From: JBDRGC01 sp043818215 | GTDB taxonomy: Bacteria > Chloroflexota > Anaerolineae > Anaerolineales > UBA11858 | Assembly (NCBI GenBank): GCA_043818215.1 | Contig: JBDRGC010000168.1 | Span: 1-5,539 of the forward strand | Direction of reading: 5' to 3' | Length of the DNA stretch: 5,539 bases | In this document: positions 1 to 4,547 of the stretch, one piece after another | Layout: each line of letters begins with the position of its first letter | How positions within the stretch are numbered: the stretch's first letter is position 1 | The notes under the pieces: generated by a model | The model's input: the letters and a program-made list of their open reading frames with translations, nothing else | Database searches by the model: none | Told to the model about the DNA's origin: nothing | Position numbers and translations under genes: made by a program

Positions 1-1
1 A

Positions 2-109
2 TATTTTGAAATTGAAATCATAGATGGGGAGATGTTCGGCACGAGCATTCCATCGATCGAAGATGGACACCCAGTAAAAGCAACTTTTATACTTGAAAAT
101 GTGAGATGA
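2..109 (+). CDS. C-terminal fragment of an unidentified protein (5' end outside window)
   Basis: Reading from base 2 gives 35 sense codons without a stop, ending in TGA at 107-109; the other two plus-strand frames hit a stop within the first 21 bases. The tail is acidic and mixed in character (it begins YFEIEIIDGEMFG and ends VKATFILENVR), as in a small soluble beta-rich domain, but I do not recognise a family. No start codon or ribosome binding site is visible because the gene begins before the window. The 3' end of the intron-like RNA element on the other strand lies only 23 nt downstream, so the two are convergent. With so few residues the reading frame itself is the main evidence. Confidence 0.5.
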   Translation, partial: YFEIEIIDGEMFGTSIPSIEDGHPVKATFILENVR

Positions 110-136
110 AAAGATACCAGAATGCGGCCCAAGTTA

Positions 137-172
137 TAGTAGGAGGGGTGGTCGCCCACCCCTCCCCTACTA
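137..172 (-). other. Domain VI-like hairpin with candidate branch-point A (copy 1)
   Basis: A long G/C-rich hairpin whose arms TAGTA (137-141) and TACTA (168-172) close an inner AGGGGTGG/CCACCCCT stem. On the minus strand its 3' arm runs ...CCTACTATAAC. The A opposite base 140 can be bulged if the flanking pairs shift to a G-U plus G-C arrangement; it can also be drawn fully paired, so the bulge is not unique. The second element has the equivalent hairpin with different stem bases but the same GGGCGAC near the loop and the same ACYATAAC ending. A similar hairpin could also be an ordinary dispersed repeat of the GTAGGGG...CCCCTAC type. Confidence 0.4.
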
Positions 173-174
173 CA

Positions 175-232
175 GAACCGAACGTCCCAAAGGGATTGCT
201 GCGCTGATGACCCTTTCGGTGTTATTCGGCTC
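175..232 (-). other. Domain V-like stem with an apparent internal insertion (copy 1)
   Basis: On the minus strand the outer strands GAGCCGAA (232-225) and TTCGGTTC (182-175) form 8 pairs and match the outer strands of canonical group II domain V, including the AGC triad. An ACC-GAAA-GGG tetraloop stem follows at the expected distance. Canonical domain V is 34 nt, while this is 58 nt. The extra roughly 24 nt fall on the 3' strand between the tetraloop stem and the conserved CGTTCGGTTC, and coincide with the 26-nt block (185-210) that is identical in copy 2. Confidence 0.4.
185..210 (-). repeat. 26-nt block identical to 1975-2000
   Basis: All 26 bases match 1975-2000, and TTTCG nearby is also shared (214-218 and 2004-2008). 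It contains a small TCCC-AAA-GGGA hairpin and a TTGCTGCGCTGATGA tail. It sits inside the domain V-like stem in both elements and is the longest identical stretch between them, which suggests strong constraint or recent exchange. Confidence 0.85.
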
Positions 233-492
233 CTGAGTACAGCAGCCCTTATTATGGGCATCAACCCGGTTTAATTTCCCAGGCTGACTTGGCTGGTGCG
301 AAGCGCAGTGCCGGTCTTCCTCACGGAGAGACCCGCTTTCGCTACGGGCGAGCTTGTGCGTTTTAAAGCCCTGACACATTGCAACCACCCAGCCTTCCAC
401 TTTACCCGGCCCACGTACCCAAAGGGTATGATATCAGCATATCCTGGGCATTACCCCAGGCATTGGTTTCTTGGGCCATCCTACCCGCCAGA

Positions 493-525
493 GTACACTT
501 GCACCGCACGCAAGTGCAGGTGTAC
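493..525. repeat. Small dispersed hairpin, copy A (inside intron-like element 1)
   Basis: GTACACTTGCAC (493-504) pairs with GTGCAGGTGTAC (514-525) over 12 bp including one G-T pair, with loop CGCACGCAA. The same design occurs at 741-772 and 3336-3364. Two copies lie in the structured RNA element and one in unrelated intergenic DNA, so it behaves like a dispersed mobile hairpin, not as part of one gene. Confidence 0.85.
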
Positions 526-661
526 GGATGGTTTCCTTCTCCAGCTTACGCTGGAGAGCCATCGGCGGGTTACTCCGTTCCGAAGGTTCATTTTTCGTGA
601 CAGTAGGCGGGCACTTTTCCCCAAAAGGGGATAAGTAACGCCGGAGTTCGTATCGAGTGAT

Positions 662-686
662 GTCACCCACGTAGGGACTGGGTGAC
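662..686 (-). other. Conserved-position hairpin in element 1
   Basis: GTCACCCA (662-669) and TGGGTGAC (679-686) form a perfect 8-bp stem. On the minus strand it contains CCCAGTCC, placed shortly after the GGAAAC motif. Element 2 has a hairpin at 2198-2215 with CCCAGTCC at the same relative place, although the stem bases differ. It probably represents an equivalent domain I helix. Confidence 0.45.
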
Positions 687-740
687 CCAGAACTCACATC
701 CCATTTTGGGCCTGCGCAATAGCCGTTTCCGCAGGTTCTC

Positions 741-772
741 CACACTTGCACCGCACGGCAAGTGCAGGTGTG
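741..772. repeat. Small dispersed hairpin, copy B (inside intron-like element 1)
   Basis: CACACTTGCAC (741-751) pairs with GTGCAGGTGTG (762-772), 11 bp with one G-T pair, loop CGCACGGCAA. A second, mutually exclusive stem is also present: CACTTGC (743-749) with GCAAGTG (758-764), 7 perfect pairs. It is nearly identical to copy A apart from one extra loop base and compensated closing bases. Confidence 0.85.
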
Positions 773-897
773 ACGACGTTTCAACCATGCCTTCACTCAT
801 CGTTCACCTTAGCCATGTGCTCGACGTGTCGCCGCCTTCGGCTGGCAGCTCACGGAGTGTGCTTTTGGCGACCGCCTTTACACCCATGCACTCTAGC

Positions 898-932
898 GCC
901 TGTCCTGCGACCGAAGGAAGTGTCGAAGGGTT
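898..932. repeat. Degenerate dispersed repeat of the CTGAGCG...CCGAAG type
   Basis: This segment aligns loosely with 1030-1064: both read GCCTG, then a GCG stretch, then CCGAAG, AAGTGT and a nearby TCGAAG. Such short hairpin repeats are common between genes in repeat-rich bacterial genomes. It lies between the proposed intron 5' end and the GGAAAC motif and may be why that distance is larger than in element 2. Confidence 0.4.
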
Positions 933-1029
933 TGAGAACCAGTCGCTCACTATTGGGTGTCGCACTCACTTGTCCACTTCAGGGGTAGGAGTTGATGGTA
1001 CAATCATCGCACCTATATGGACCTTCAGT

Positions 1030-1064
1030 TGTCGAAGCCTGCACTGAGCGCAGCCGAAGTGTTC
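1030..1064. repeat. Dispersed repeat with GCACT/AGTGT inverted ends
   Basis: A GCACT...AAGTGT hairpin core (about 1041-1062) within TGTCGAAGCCTGCACTGAGC and following bases. It resembles 898-932 and the well-known class of short intergenic hairpin repeats containing CTGAGC and CGAAG. It lies inside the 5' part of intron-like element 1. Confidence 0.4.
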
Positions 1065-1202
1065 GTCATCTCTCGGGTGACAAAATCGAAAGACGGCAAC
1101 CTTCGCTGACCAGCTCCCATCATCAAAGATGATGGTTTCGGTCAAACGGGTCGCACCCCCGCATGAAGCCGACCTGGCTTCGCTACGAGGATAAACAGCG
1201 AT

Positions 1203-1292
1203 ATGAGCAGAGATTGGTTCTGGTCATCGCAGCGTACTGTGCTAACACGCCAGGCAGCTTATGCAAACCGTTGTGGCTATTGTGAGCTATAA
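1203..1292 (+). pseudogene. Possible remnant of an HNH-type endonuclease N-terminus (29 codons)
   Basis: An ATG at 1203 opens a 29-codon frame ending AYANRCGYCEL then TAA. A run of basic and aromatic residues followed by CxxC with RCxYC spacing is what the first zinc knuckle of many small HNH nucleases looks like. GAGG at 1187-1190 is 12 nt before the ATG, too far for a good ribosome binding site. No continuation of an HNH domain is evident downstream before the next gene, so it would be a remnant, or chance. Very low certainty. Confidence 0.15.
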
Positions 1293-1307
1293 CTCGAATG
1301 GTAGAAT
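1280..1307 (+). promoter_or_regulatory. Possible sigma70-type promoter for the membrane protein gene
   Basis: TTGTGA (1280-1285) and TAGAAT (1302-1307) are separated by 16 bp and match the -35 and -10 consensus at 4/6 and 5/6 positions. The start codon at 1332 would give a short leader. Such matches are frequent by chance. Confidence 0.25.
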
Positions 1308-1331
1308 CGAACCAAAGAATGGAGGCAGGTG

Positions 1332-1922
1332 ATGTTACCGAAATTTGGTTATACGAGTAAAAAATTCCTGGTCTGGCTCATTGCAAACACTCTAGGATTT
1401 GGTGCCCTGGGAGCTTTAATCCTTGTATTCCCTTCAATACTGGGAATATCGGGTTTCTTCGCAACAATGTTTATCGTTGCTATTCCTATTAGTCTTGCTC
1501 AATGGATAGCTCTACGGCGAATACTACAAACTTCAATATTGTGGGTCCTAACCATCCCGATTGGGATACCGCTTTCATTCCTAATCTTGAGAGTAATCCC
1601 TGCTGGCTTATGGTTTGGCGCAAATGATGATTCCCTGATTGCCCTAACTAGCATGTTTCTTGTAATCGGCCTTATTATCGGGCTACTGCAATGGATCATT
1701 CTACGGCTTCAACTAGCAAGAGCCACAATCTGGTTGTTGGGGAGTGTCATCGGTGTTGCTGGGAGTTTCTGGCTTATCATAGTGACGGATTTGATCAACC
1801 AATCCGGGATTATTTCATATATTGTCGTAGCACTTGTTTATTCTTGTGTAACCGGGTTGGTTCTTTCTGGGTTACTTGCTTACAATAATCAATCTCAGAC
1901 TAATCTGATGAACGCCACCTAA
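1332..1922 (+). CDS. Six-helix integral membrane protein with two-fold internal repeat, function unknown
   Basis: The 196-residue product is almost entirely hydrophobic, with likely membrane helices near residues 12-34, 40-57, 67-88, 103-123, 131-153 and 160-184. Two matching blocks stand out: LAQWIALRR (55-63) and LLQWIILRL (118-126), each followed by a short polar stretch, a W and a Gly-rich helix. Together with the three-helix spacing of 63 residues this indicates an ancestral duplication. Small membrane proteins with repeated G-x-x-Q-W-x-x-L-R motifs occur as uncharacterised proteins in several phyla; no catalytic residues are seen. ATG 1332 is preferred over the GTG at 1329 because GGAGG (1321-1325) is then 6 nt away instead of 3. 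The polar tail NNQSQTNLMNAT ends at TAA 1920-1922, directly touching the 3' end of the antisense element 2. Codon use is more AT-rich than in the hydrolase downstream. Confidence 0.85.
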   Translation: MLPKFGYTSKKFLVWLIANTLGFGALGALILVFPSILGISGFFATMFIVAIPISLAQWIALRRILQTSILWVLTIPIGIPLSFLILRVIPAGLWFGANDDSLIALTSMFLVIGLIIGLLQWIILRLQLARATIWLLGSVIGVAGSFWLIIVTDLINQSGIISYIVVALVYSCVTGLVLSGLLAYNNQSQTNLMNAT

Positions 1923-1930
1923 GTTATGGT

Positions 1931-1956
1931 CGGCGGGGCAGTCGCCCACCCCGCCG
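1931..1956 (-). other. Domain VI-like hairpin (copy 2)
   Basis: CGGCGGGG (1931-1938) and CCCCGCCG (1949-1956) form a perfect 8-bp stem. The stem sequence differs from the copy-1 hairpin while pairing is kept, which is the covariation expected of a functional RNA stem. The unpaired A opposite base 1930 adjoins it. Confidence 0.5.
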
Positions 1957-1974
1957 CTACTCCCGAACCGGACT

Positions 1975-2000
1975 TCCCAAAGGGATTGCTGCGCTGATGA
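1975..2000 (-). repeat. 26-nt block identical to 185-210
   Basis: Exact copy of 185-210. Here it is flanked by GAACCGGAC on the left and AACTTTCG on the right, keeping the same position relative to the domain VI-like hairpin as in copy 1. Confidence 0.85.
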
Positions 2001-2350
2001 AACTTTCGCTAGCACTCTGACCGGTGAACTTAATCGTGGCAGTGGCCGTGGAGGGGCAGCAGATTGTCATCCGTGGCATCAGCGCCCTGCTGCAATGCCC
2101 ACCGGGGTTCTGAAATTCACCGGCGTTTTCGGCGGTCTGGGCGCAGTTGTCATTATCGTCTTCGGGCGACTGTAAGTCACAGCAACGGGATGCACGAAGT
2201 CCACCTGAGTGGACTGGGTTCACAACATCATGACCGGCTGTTTCCCGCGTTATGGCCGCCGCCGAACAACTGCGGCATATCATCCCGGCAGGGGGCTTGT
2301 CGCGTTCGAGCGGGTTGAACTCACCCTAAATTCATATTCAAGGAAATGCA

Positions 2351-3256
2351 ATGCCATCACACCCCCCCATCTACACCCTCGACCTCAACTTTCAAGGCAT
2401 TCCTAGAACCATAGCCGCCTACCTGATTCCCCACGCCCGCGGCGCGGTACTGGTGGAATGCGGCCCCGGCTCCACCCTCCCGGCCCTGAGAGAGGGCCTT
2501 GCCGCCCACGGCCTCACCCCCGCCGAGGTCACCGACGTGCTGCTGACCCACATCCACCTGGATCACGCCGGGGCCGCGGGCTGGCTGGCACGGCAGGGGG
2601 CGCGCGTCCACGTCCACCACGTCGGCGCGCCCCATCTGCTCAACCCGGAGAAACTGCTCACAAGCGCAGGCCGCATCTATGGCGATCTCATGGATCAGCT
2701 TTGGGGCGAGTTTCTACCTGTCCCCGGGGAGCGCATCAACATCCTGCACGATAACGATGAGATCAAAATCGAGGAGCTGGTATTCCGCGCCCTCGACACT
2801 CCCGGCCACGCCTACCATCATATAACCTACCTGCTGGATGGAGTTTGTTTCAGCGGCGATATCGGCGGAGTACGTCTGCCAGGGATGCGCGCCCTGCGGC
2901 TCCCCACACCGCTGCCTGAATTTCACCTCGAAAAGTGGCGGGCGAGCATCCAACGACTGGCGCAAGAAAATATCACGCGTATCGCGGCCACTCACTTCGG
3001 CATCCACTCCGACGCCGGCTGGCACCTGGACACCCTCGAGCGCACGCTGGATGAGATCGAAACATGGGCCGAGGCAGTCATGTCCGCCGCCCCGACTCGG
3101 GACGAGTTCCGCCAGCAATTCACCGCCTGGATGCAGGATAACTCCGTCAAAGCGGGGATGGACTCCCGAATGATAGCGGCCTACGATGTCGCCATTGCGT
3201 CGCAGATGTCAGCGGATGGGATTTGGCGGTATTGGAATAAATTTCGGGGAGGGTGA
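2351..3256 (+). CDS. Metallo-beta-lactamase-fold hydrolase
   Basis: The 301-residue protein carries the complete metal-binding set of the MBL superfamily: THIHLDH at 66-72 (His67, His69, Asp71, His72), GHAYHH with His153, FSGD with Asp170, and ATHFG with His215. It therefore likely binds two metal ions, usually zinc, and hydrolyses a thioester, lactone, phosphoester or similar bond in the cytoplasm; the substrate cannot be read from the sequence. The fold takes up residues 1-220, and a helical C-terminal extension of about 80 residues follows (Trp/Arg-rich, ending WRYWNKFRGG). There is no signal peptide. AGGA at 2341-2344 lies 6 nt before the ATG. The first half is markedly GC-rich compared with neighbouring genes. 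It converges with the phosphatase gene on the other strand. Antisense RNA element 2 ends only 26 nt upstream, so the promoter must lie inside that element or further upstream. Confidence 0.92.
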   Translation: MPSHPPIYTLDLNFQGIPRTIAAYLIPHARGAVLVECGPGSTLPALREGLAAHGLTPAEVTDVLLTHIHLDHAGAAGWLARQGARVHVHHVGAPHLLNPEKLLTSAGRIYGDLMDQLWGEFLPVPGERINILHDNDEIKIEELVFRALDTPGHAYHHITYLLDGVCFSGDIGGVRLPGMRALRLPTPLPEFHLEKWRASIQRLAQENITRIAATHFGIHSDAGWHLDTLERTLDEIETWAEAVMSAAPTRDEFRQQFTAWMQDNSVKAGMDSRMIAAYDVAIASQMSADGIWRYWNKFRGG

Positions 3257-3310
3257 AGGGCGGAACTGTATATGGCCAATGCGTAAATGTTCATCCCCTT
3301 GGTTTAATAG

Positions 3311-3417
3311 AACGCGGATTGCGCGGATTAAACGGACACTTGCACCTGAGGCAAGTACAGGTGTTGACGCGGATTTTATTTTATAAAGAATCCGCGTAAA
3401 TCCGCGTTGATCCGCGT
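3311..3417. repeat. 10-bp-period ACGCGGAT / ATCCGCGT inverted repeat with nested hairpin
   Basis: Three right-arm units ATCCGCGT start at 3390, 3400 and 3410, exactly 10 bp apart. Left-arm units ACGCGGAT or its GCGCGGAT variant start at 3312, 3321 and 3367. ACGCGGATT (3367-3375) pairs perfectly with AATCCGCGT (3389-3397) around a 13-nt AT-rich loop. The left arm is interrupted between its second and third units by the small hairpin 3336-3364. It fills the gap between the two convergent genes. Similar CCGCGT/ACGCGG arrays are common non-coding repeats in several bacterial phyla. Confidence 0.85.
3336..3364. repeat. Small dispersed hairpin, copy C (nested in the 3311-3417 repeat)
   Basis: ACACTTGCAC (3336-3345) faces GTACAGGTGT (3355-3364) with a single C-A mismatch, and ACTTGC can alternatively pair with GCAAGT. 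It belongs to the family of 493-525 and 741-772 but has loop CTGAGGCAA. It interrupts the left arm of the larger inverted repeat, so it appears to have inserted later. Confidence 0.8.
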
Positions 3418-3420
3418 CCC

Positions 3421-3462
3421 ATTGAATTCGGTCGCGGCAGGATACCGCGTTATGGATTCAAT
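3421..3462. terminator. Bipartite stem between convergent genes, possible two-way terminator
   Basis: ATTGAAT (3421-3427) pairs with ATTCAAT (3456-3462) and encloses CGCGG (3433-3437) paired with CCGCG (3445-3449). The right arm overlaps the phosphatase stop codon. No clear T tract follows on either strand, so classic intrinsic termination is doubtful; a cruciform or RNA end-protecting stem is equally possible. Confidence 0.3.
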
Positions 3463-4447
3463 TCTTAGAAGGCTGTGCCAACCCTATTTTGAAAAACAAT
3501 AACGGCCCTGCCATGGAAACCCATATTCCGACCAGGGCGTATCGTAAGAATCGTAAGCTGTATGCCATCAAACTTGGGCCTTCGGGGAAAACGGCATCCA
3601 GGCCAGCCCAAATCAGTAAGACGCCAACTATACCGACTAAATAGCGCAGCAAACGCTGCCACCAATTACCTTTGGCGCTGTATCCGCCGCGGGTGTTTAG
3701 CCACAATGCCCCGACTCCAAGTCCAAACAAGGTCGCGGATGGAGTGATCACACTTTTGAGATTGAGTGGGTCTGGCAAACCGTCAGGCTGATCCGCCAGA
3801 GCGTTTTCGATCCACTCTGAAGGGATTTCGAAGCCGTTTAGCGTGCCTAAGATTAATCCACCCACAAGGATAATCGCCAGGGAAGTAAAAAGGATAGCCG
3901 CAACTTGTTTCCCCAAGCCTTGTTTCGAAAGCCAGGTCTTGATATTATTTTCGTAGCGCAAGAACAGCCACAGCGACAACCATCCAAAGAACCAACCGAG
4001 TAAAACATCGTGGGGAAAATGGACGCCCAGATACAGGCGTGAAATTCCGATCAGGCCAATTAGGGTGATGAGCAAAATACTTGCCCAACGGCGCTTGACC
4101 GAGACTGCTATTAAGCCCAAAATGGCTGCGGGTGTTTGAGAGTGTCCAGAGGGCACTCCAAAGCCAGTTTCAGCATGCATTCCGAGCACACGTGAATCAT
4201 ACCAATAGGGGCGCGGCAGGTGGAAAGACCATTTTAGAAGGGCGTTGAGCGAAGTGGTCAATAGCAGAATAACACCCACTCGGATACCGAGGGCCGCGTC
4301 GATGCTCCAATAAATGGCCGGGAGAAATAACAAGTAGAATTCCTCGCTGCCCAGGAAAGTGACGATTTCCATAGGCGTGGTCAGCCAGTTCCCCAGGCCT
4401 TGAAAGAACAGAACAACGGTGATGCCAATATCAAGAATCGTTTCCAT
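3458..4447 (-). CDS. PAP2-superfamily membrane phosphatase
   Basis: The 329-residue integral membrane protein has all three PAP2 signature motifs: KWSFHLPRP (Lys72, Arg79), PSGH (99-102, His102) and SRLYLGVHFPHD (136-147, with Arg137, nucleophile His143 and Asp147). Family members remove phosphate from lipid phosphates such as phosphatidate, undecaprenyl diphosphate or sphingoid phosphates at the membrane; the substrate here is unknown. Helices flank the motifs in the N-terminal half. An additional region of about 150 residues with at least four more helices (near 182-202, 235-250, 267-282 and 300-320) makes it longer than minimal PAP2 enzymes. The chosen ATG at 4447 has AAGGAG 6-7 nt upstream. 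An in-frame ATG at 4519 lacks such a site and would make the hairpin repeat coding. It lies 100 bp downstream of the esterase gene on the same strand, so co-transcription is possible. Confidence 0.92.
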   Translation of the reverse strand: METILDIGITVVLFFQGLGNWLTTPMEIVTFLGSEEFYLLFLPAIYWSIDAALGIRVGVILLLTTSLNALLKWSFHLPRPYWYDSRVLGMHAETGFGVPSGHSQTPAAILGLIAVSVKRRWASILLITLIGLIGISRLYLGVHFPHDVLLGWFFGWLSLWLFLRYENNIKTWLSKQGLGKQVAAILFTSLAIILVGGLILGTLNGFEIPSEWIENALADQPDGLPDPLNLKSVITPSATLFGLGVGALWLNTRGGYSAKGNWWQRLLRYLVGIVGVLLIWAGLDAVFPEGPSLMAYSLRFLRYALVGIWVSMAGPLLFFKIGLAQPSKN

Positions 4448-4475
4448 TTCATTCTCCTTTGGTTTAGGTTGGTTA

Positions 4476-4535
4476 GTAGTGATGCACGAGAGTGCATCGT
4501 ATCTGGGCACAAGGGACACTCTCGTGTCCCACTAC
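4476..4535. repeat. Double hairpin with an alternative single long stem
   Basis: GATGCAC-GAGA-GTGCATC (4481-4498) and GGGACAC-TCTC-GTGTCCC (4513-4530) are two perfect 7-bp tetraloop hairpins. Alternatively CACGAGAGTG (4485-4494) pairs over 10 bp with CACTCTCGTG (4517-4526), and GTAGTG (4476-4481) with CACTAC (4530-4535). It lies between the esterase stop and the phosphatase ribosome binding site. It may act on transcript ends or may simply be a dispersed repeat. Confidence 0.75.
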
Positions 4536-4547
4536 AAACTACAAACC

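Larger units (their letters stand above)
133..1156 (-). mobile_element. ORF-less group II intron-like structured RNA element, copy 1
   Basis: This 1-kb stretch has no convincing protein gene on either strand but is dense in perfect hairpins. Read on the minus strand it starts GTGCGACCCG at 1156, the usual group II intron 5' consensus. ACCCG (1151-1147) can pair with CGGGT (408-404), as a basal domain I helix would. A motif GCGGAAACGGC (732-722) resembles the AAACAGCC motif near the 5' end of bacterial introns such as Ll.LtrB. Minus-strand hairpins are capped by GNRA loops: GTAA at 549-546, GAAA at 340-337, GAAA at 218-215. Near the 3' end lie a domain V-like stem (175-232) and a domain VI-like hairpin (137-172), ending ACTATAAC at 140-133; an A eight bases from the end and a terminal AC match the group II rule. 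No reverse transcriptase is encoded, so mobility would need a helper in trans. EBS/IBS pairings could not be fixed, so the boundaries are inferred. A non-intron structured repeat remains possible. Confidence 0.5.
1923..2324 (-). mobile_element. Short group II intron-like RNA element, copy 2
   Basis: A second, compact relative of the element at 133-1156. Shared with copy 1, on the minus strand: a 5' region with ACCCG and TCGAACG (2316-2302) comparable to ACCCGTTTGACCG; a motif ATAACGCGGGAAACAGCC (2253-2236) comparable to GAACCTGCGGAAACGGC; CCCAGTCC in a hairpin just after it; the identical 26-nt block; an outer CCGG stem; a domain VI-like hairpin; and the ending ACCATAAC (1930-1923). Base 1930 (A on the minus strand) is bulged directly below an 8-bp CGGCGGGG/CCCCGCCG stem, as expected of a branch A. 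The proposed 5' end reads GTGAG, not GTGYG, and the 5' strand of domain V is weaker than in copy 1, so this may be a degenerate or deleted copy. No protein is encoded. It fills the gap between the membrane protein stop codon and the hydrolase ribosome binding site. Confidence 0.4.

Noticed and set aside
296..1047. Several 60-120 codon open frames on both strands in the structured region
   Set aside because: They lack ribosome binding sites, have low-complexity or Cys/Arg/Pro-rich composition, overlap each other in different frames, and cross perfect hairpins and repeats.
133..1156. Group II intron reverse transcriptase or a degenerate remnant of it
   Set aside because: No YADD-like motif or RT-like stretch is visible in the minus-strand translations available; the space between domains is too short for an RT gene.
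1157..1185. Class C group II insertion behind a terminator hairpin
   Set aside because: A GAAGCC/GGCTTC hairpin precedes the proposed 5' end on the minus strand, but it lacks a T tract and no minus-strand gene lies upstream of it in the window.
170..1200. Ribosomal RNA on the minus strand
   Set aside because: The region is structured and gene-free, but none of the conserved 16S or 23S stretches that I know can be found on either strand.
1957..2318. Open frames of 84-108 codons on both strands in element 2
   Set aside because: No ribosome binding site or recognisable motif, and the shared ISAAIPLG peptide with the first element is only the translation of the identical 26-nt block.
2357..3173. 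Alternative frames of 92-134 codons over the metallo-hydrolase gene
   Set aside because: They are by-products of GC-rich coding sequence; the metal-binding motifs are only in the main frame.
3390..3417. CRISPR array
   Set aside because: The repeated units are 8-10 bp with no spacers, and the arms are inverted relative to each other.
4448..4519. A 24-residue longer phosphatase starting at 4519
   Set aside because: The extension is encoded by the hairpin repeat and has no suitable ribosome binding site, whereas the ATG at 4447 has AAGGAG at good spacing and is followed directly by the hydrophobic N-terminus.
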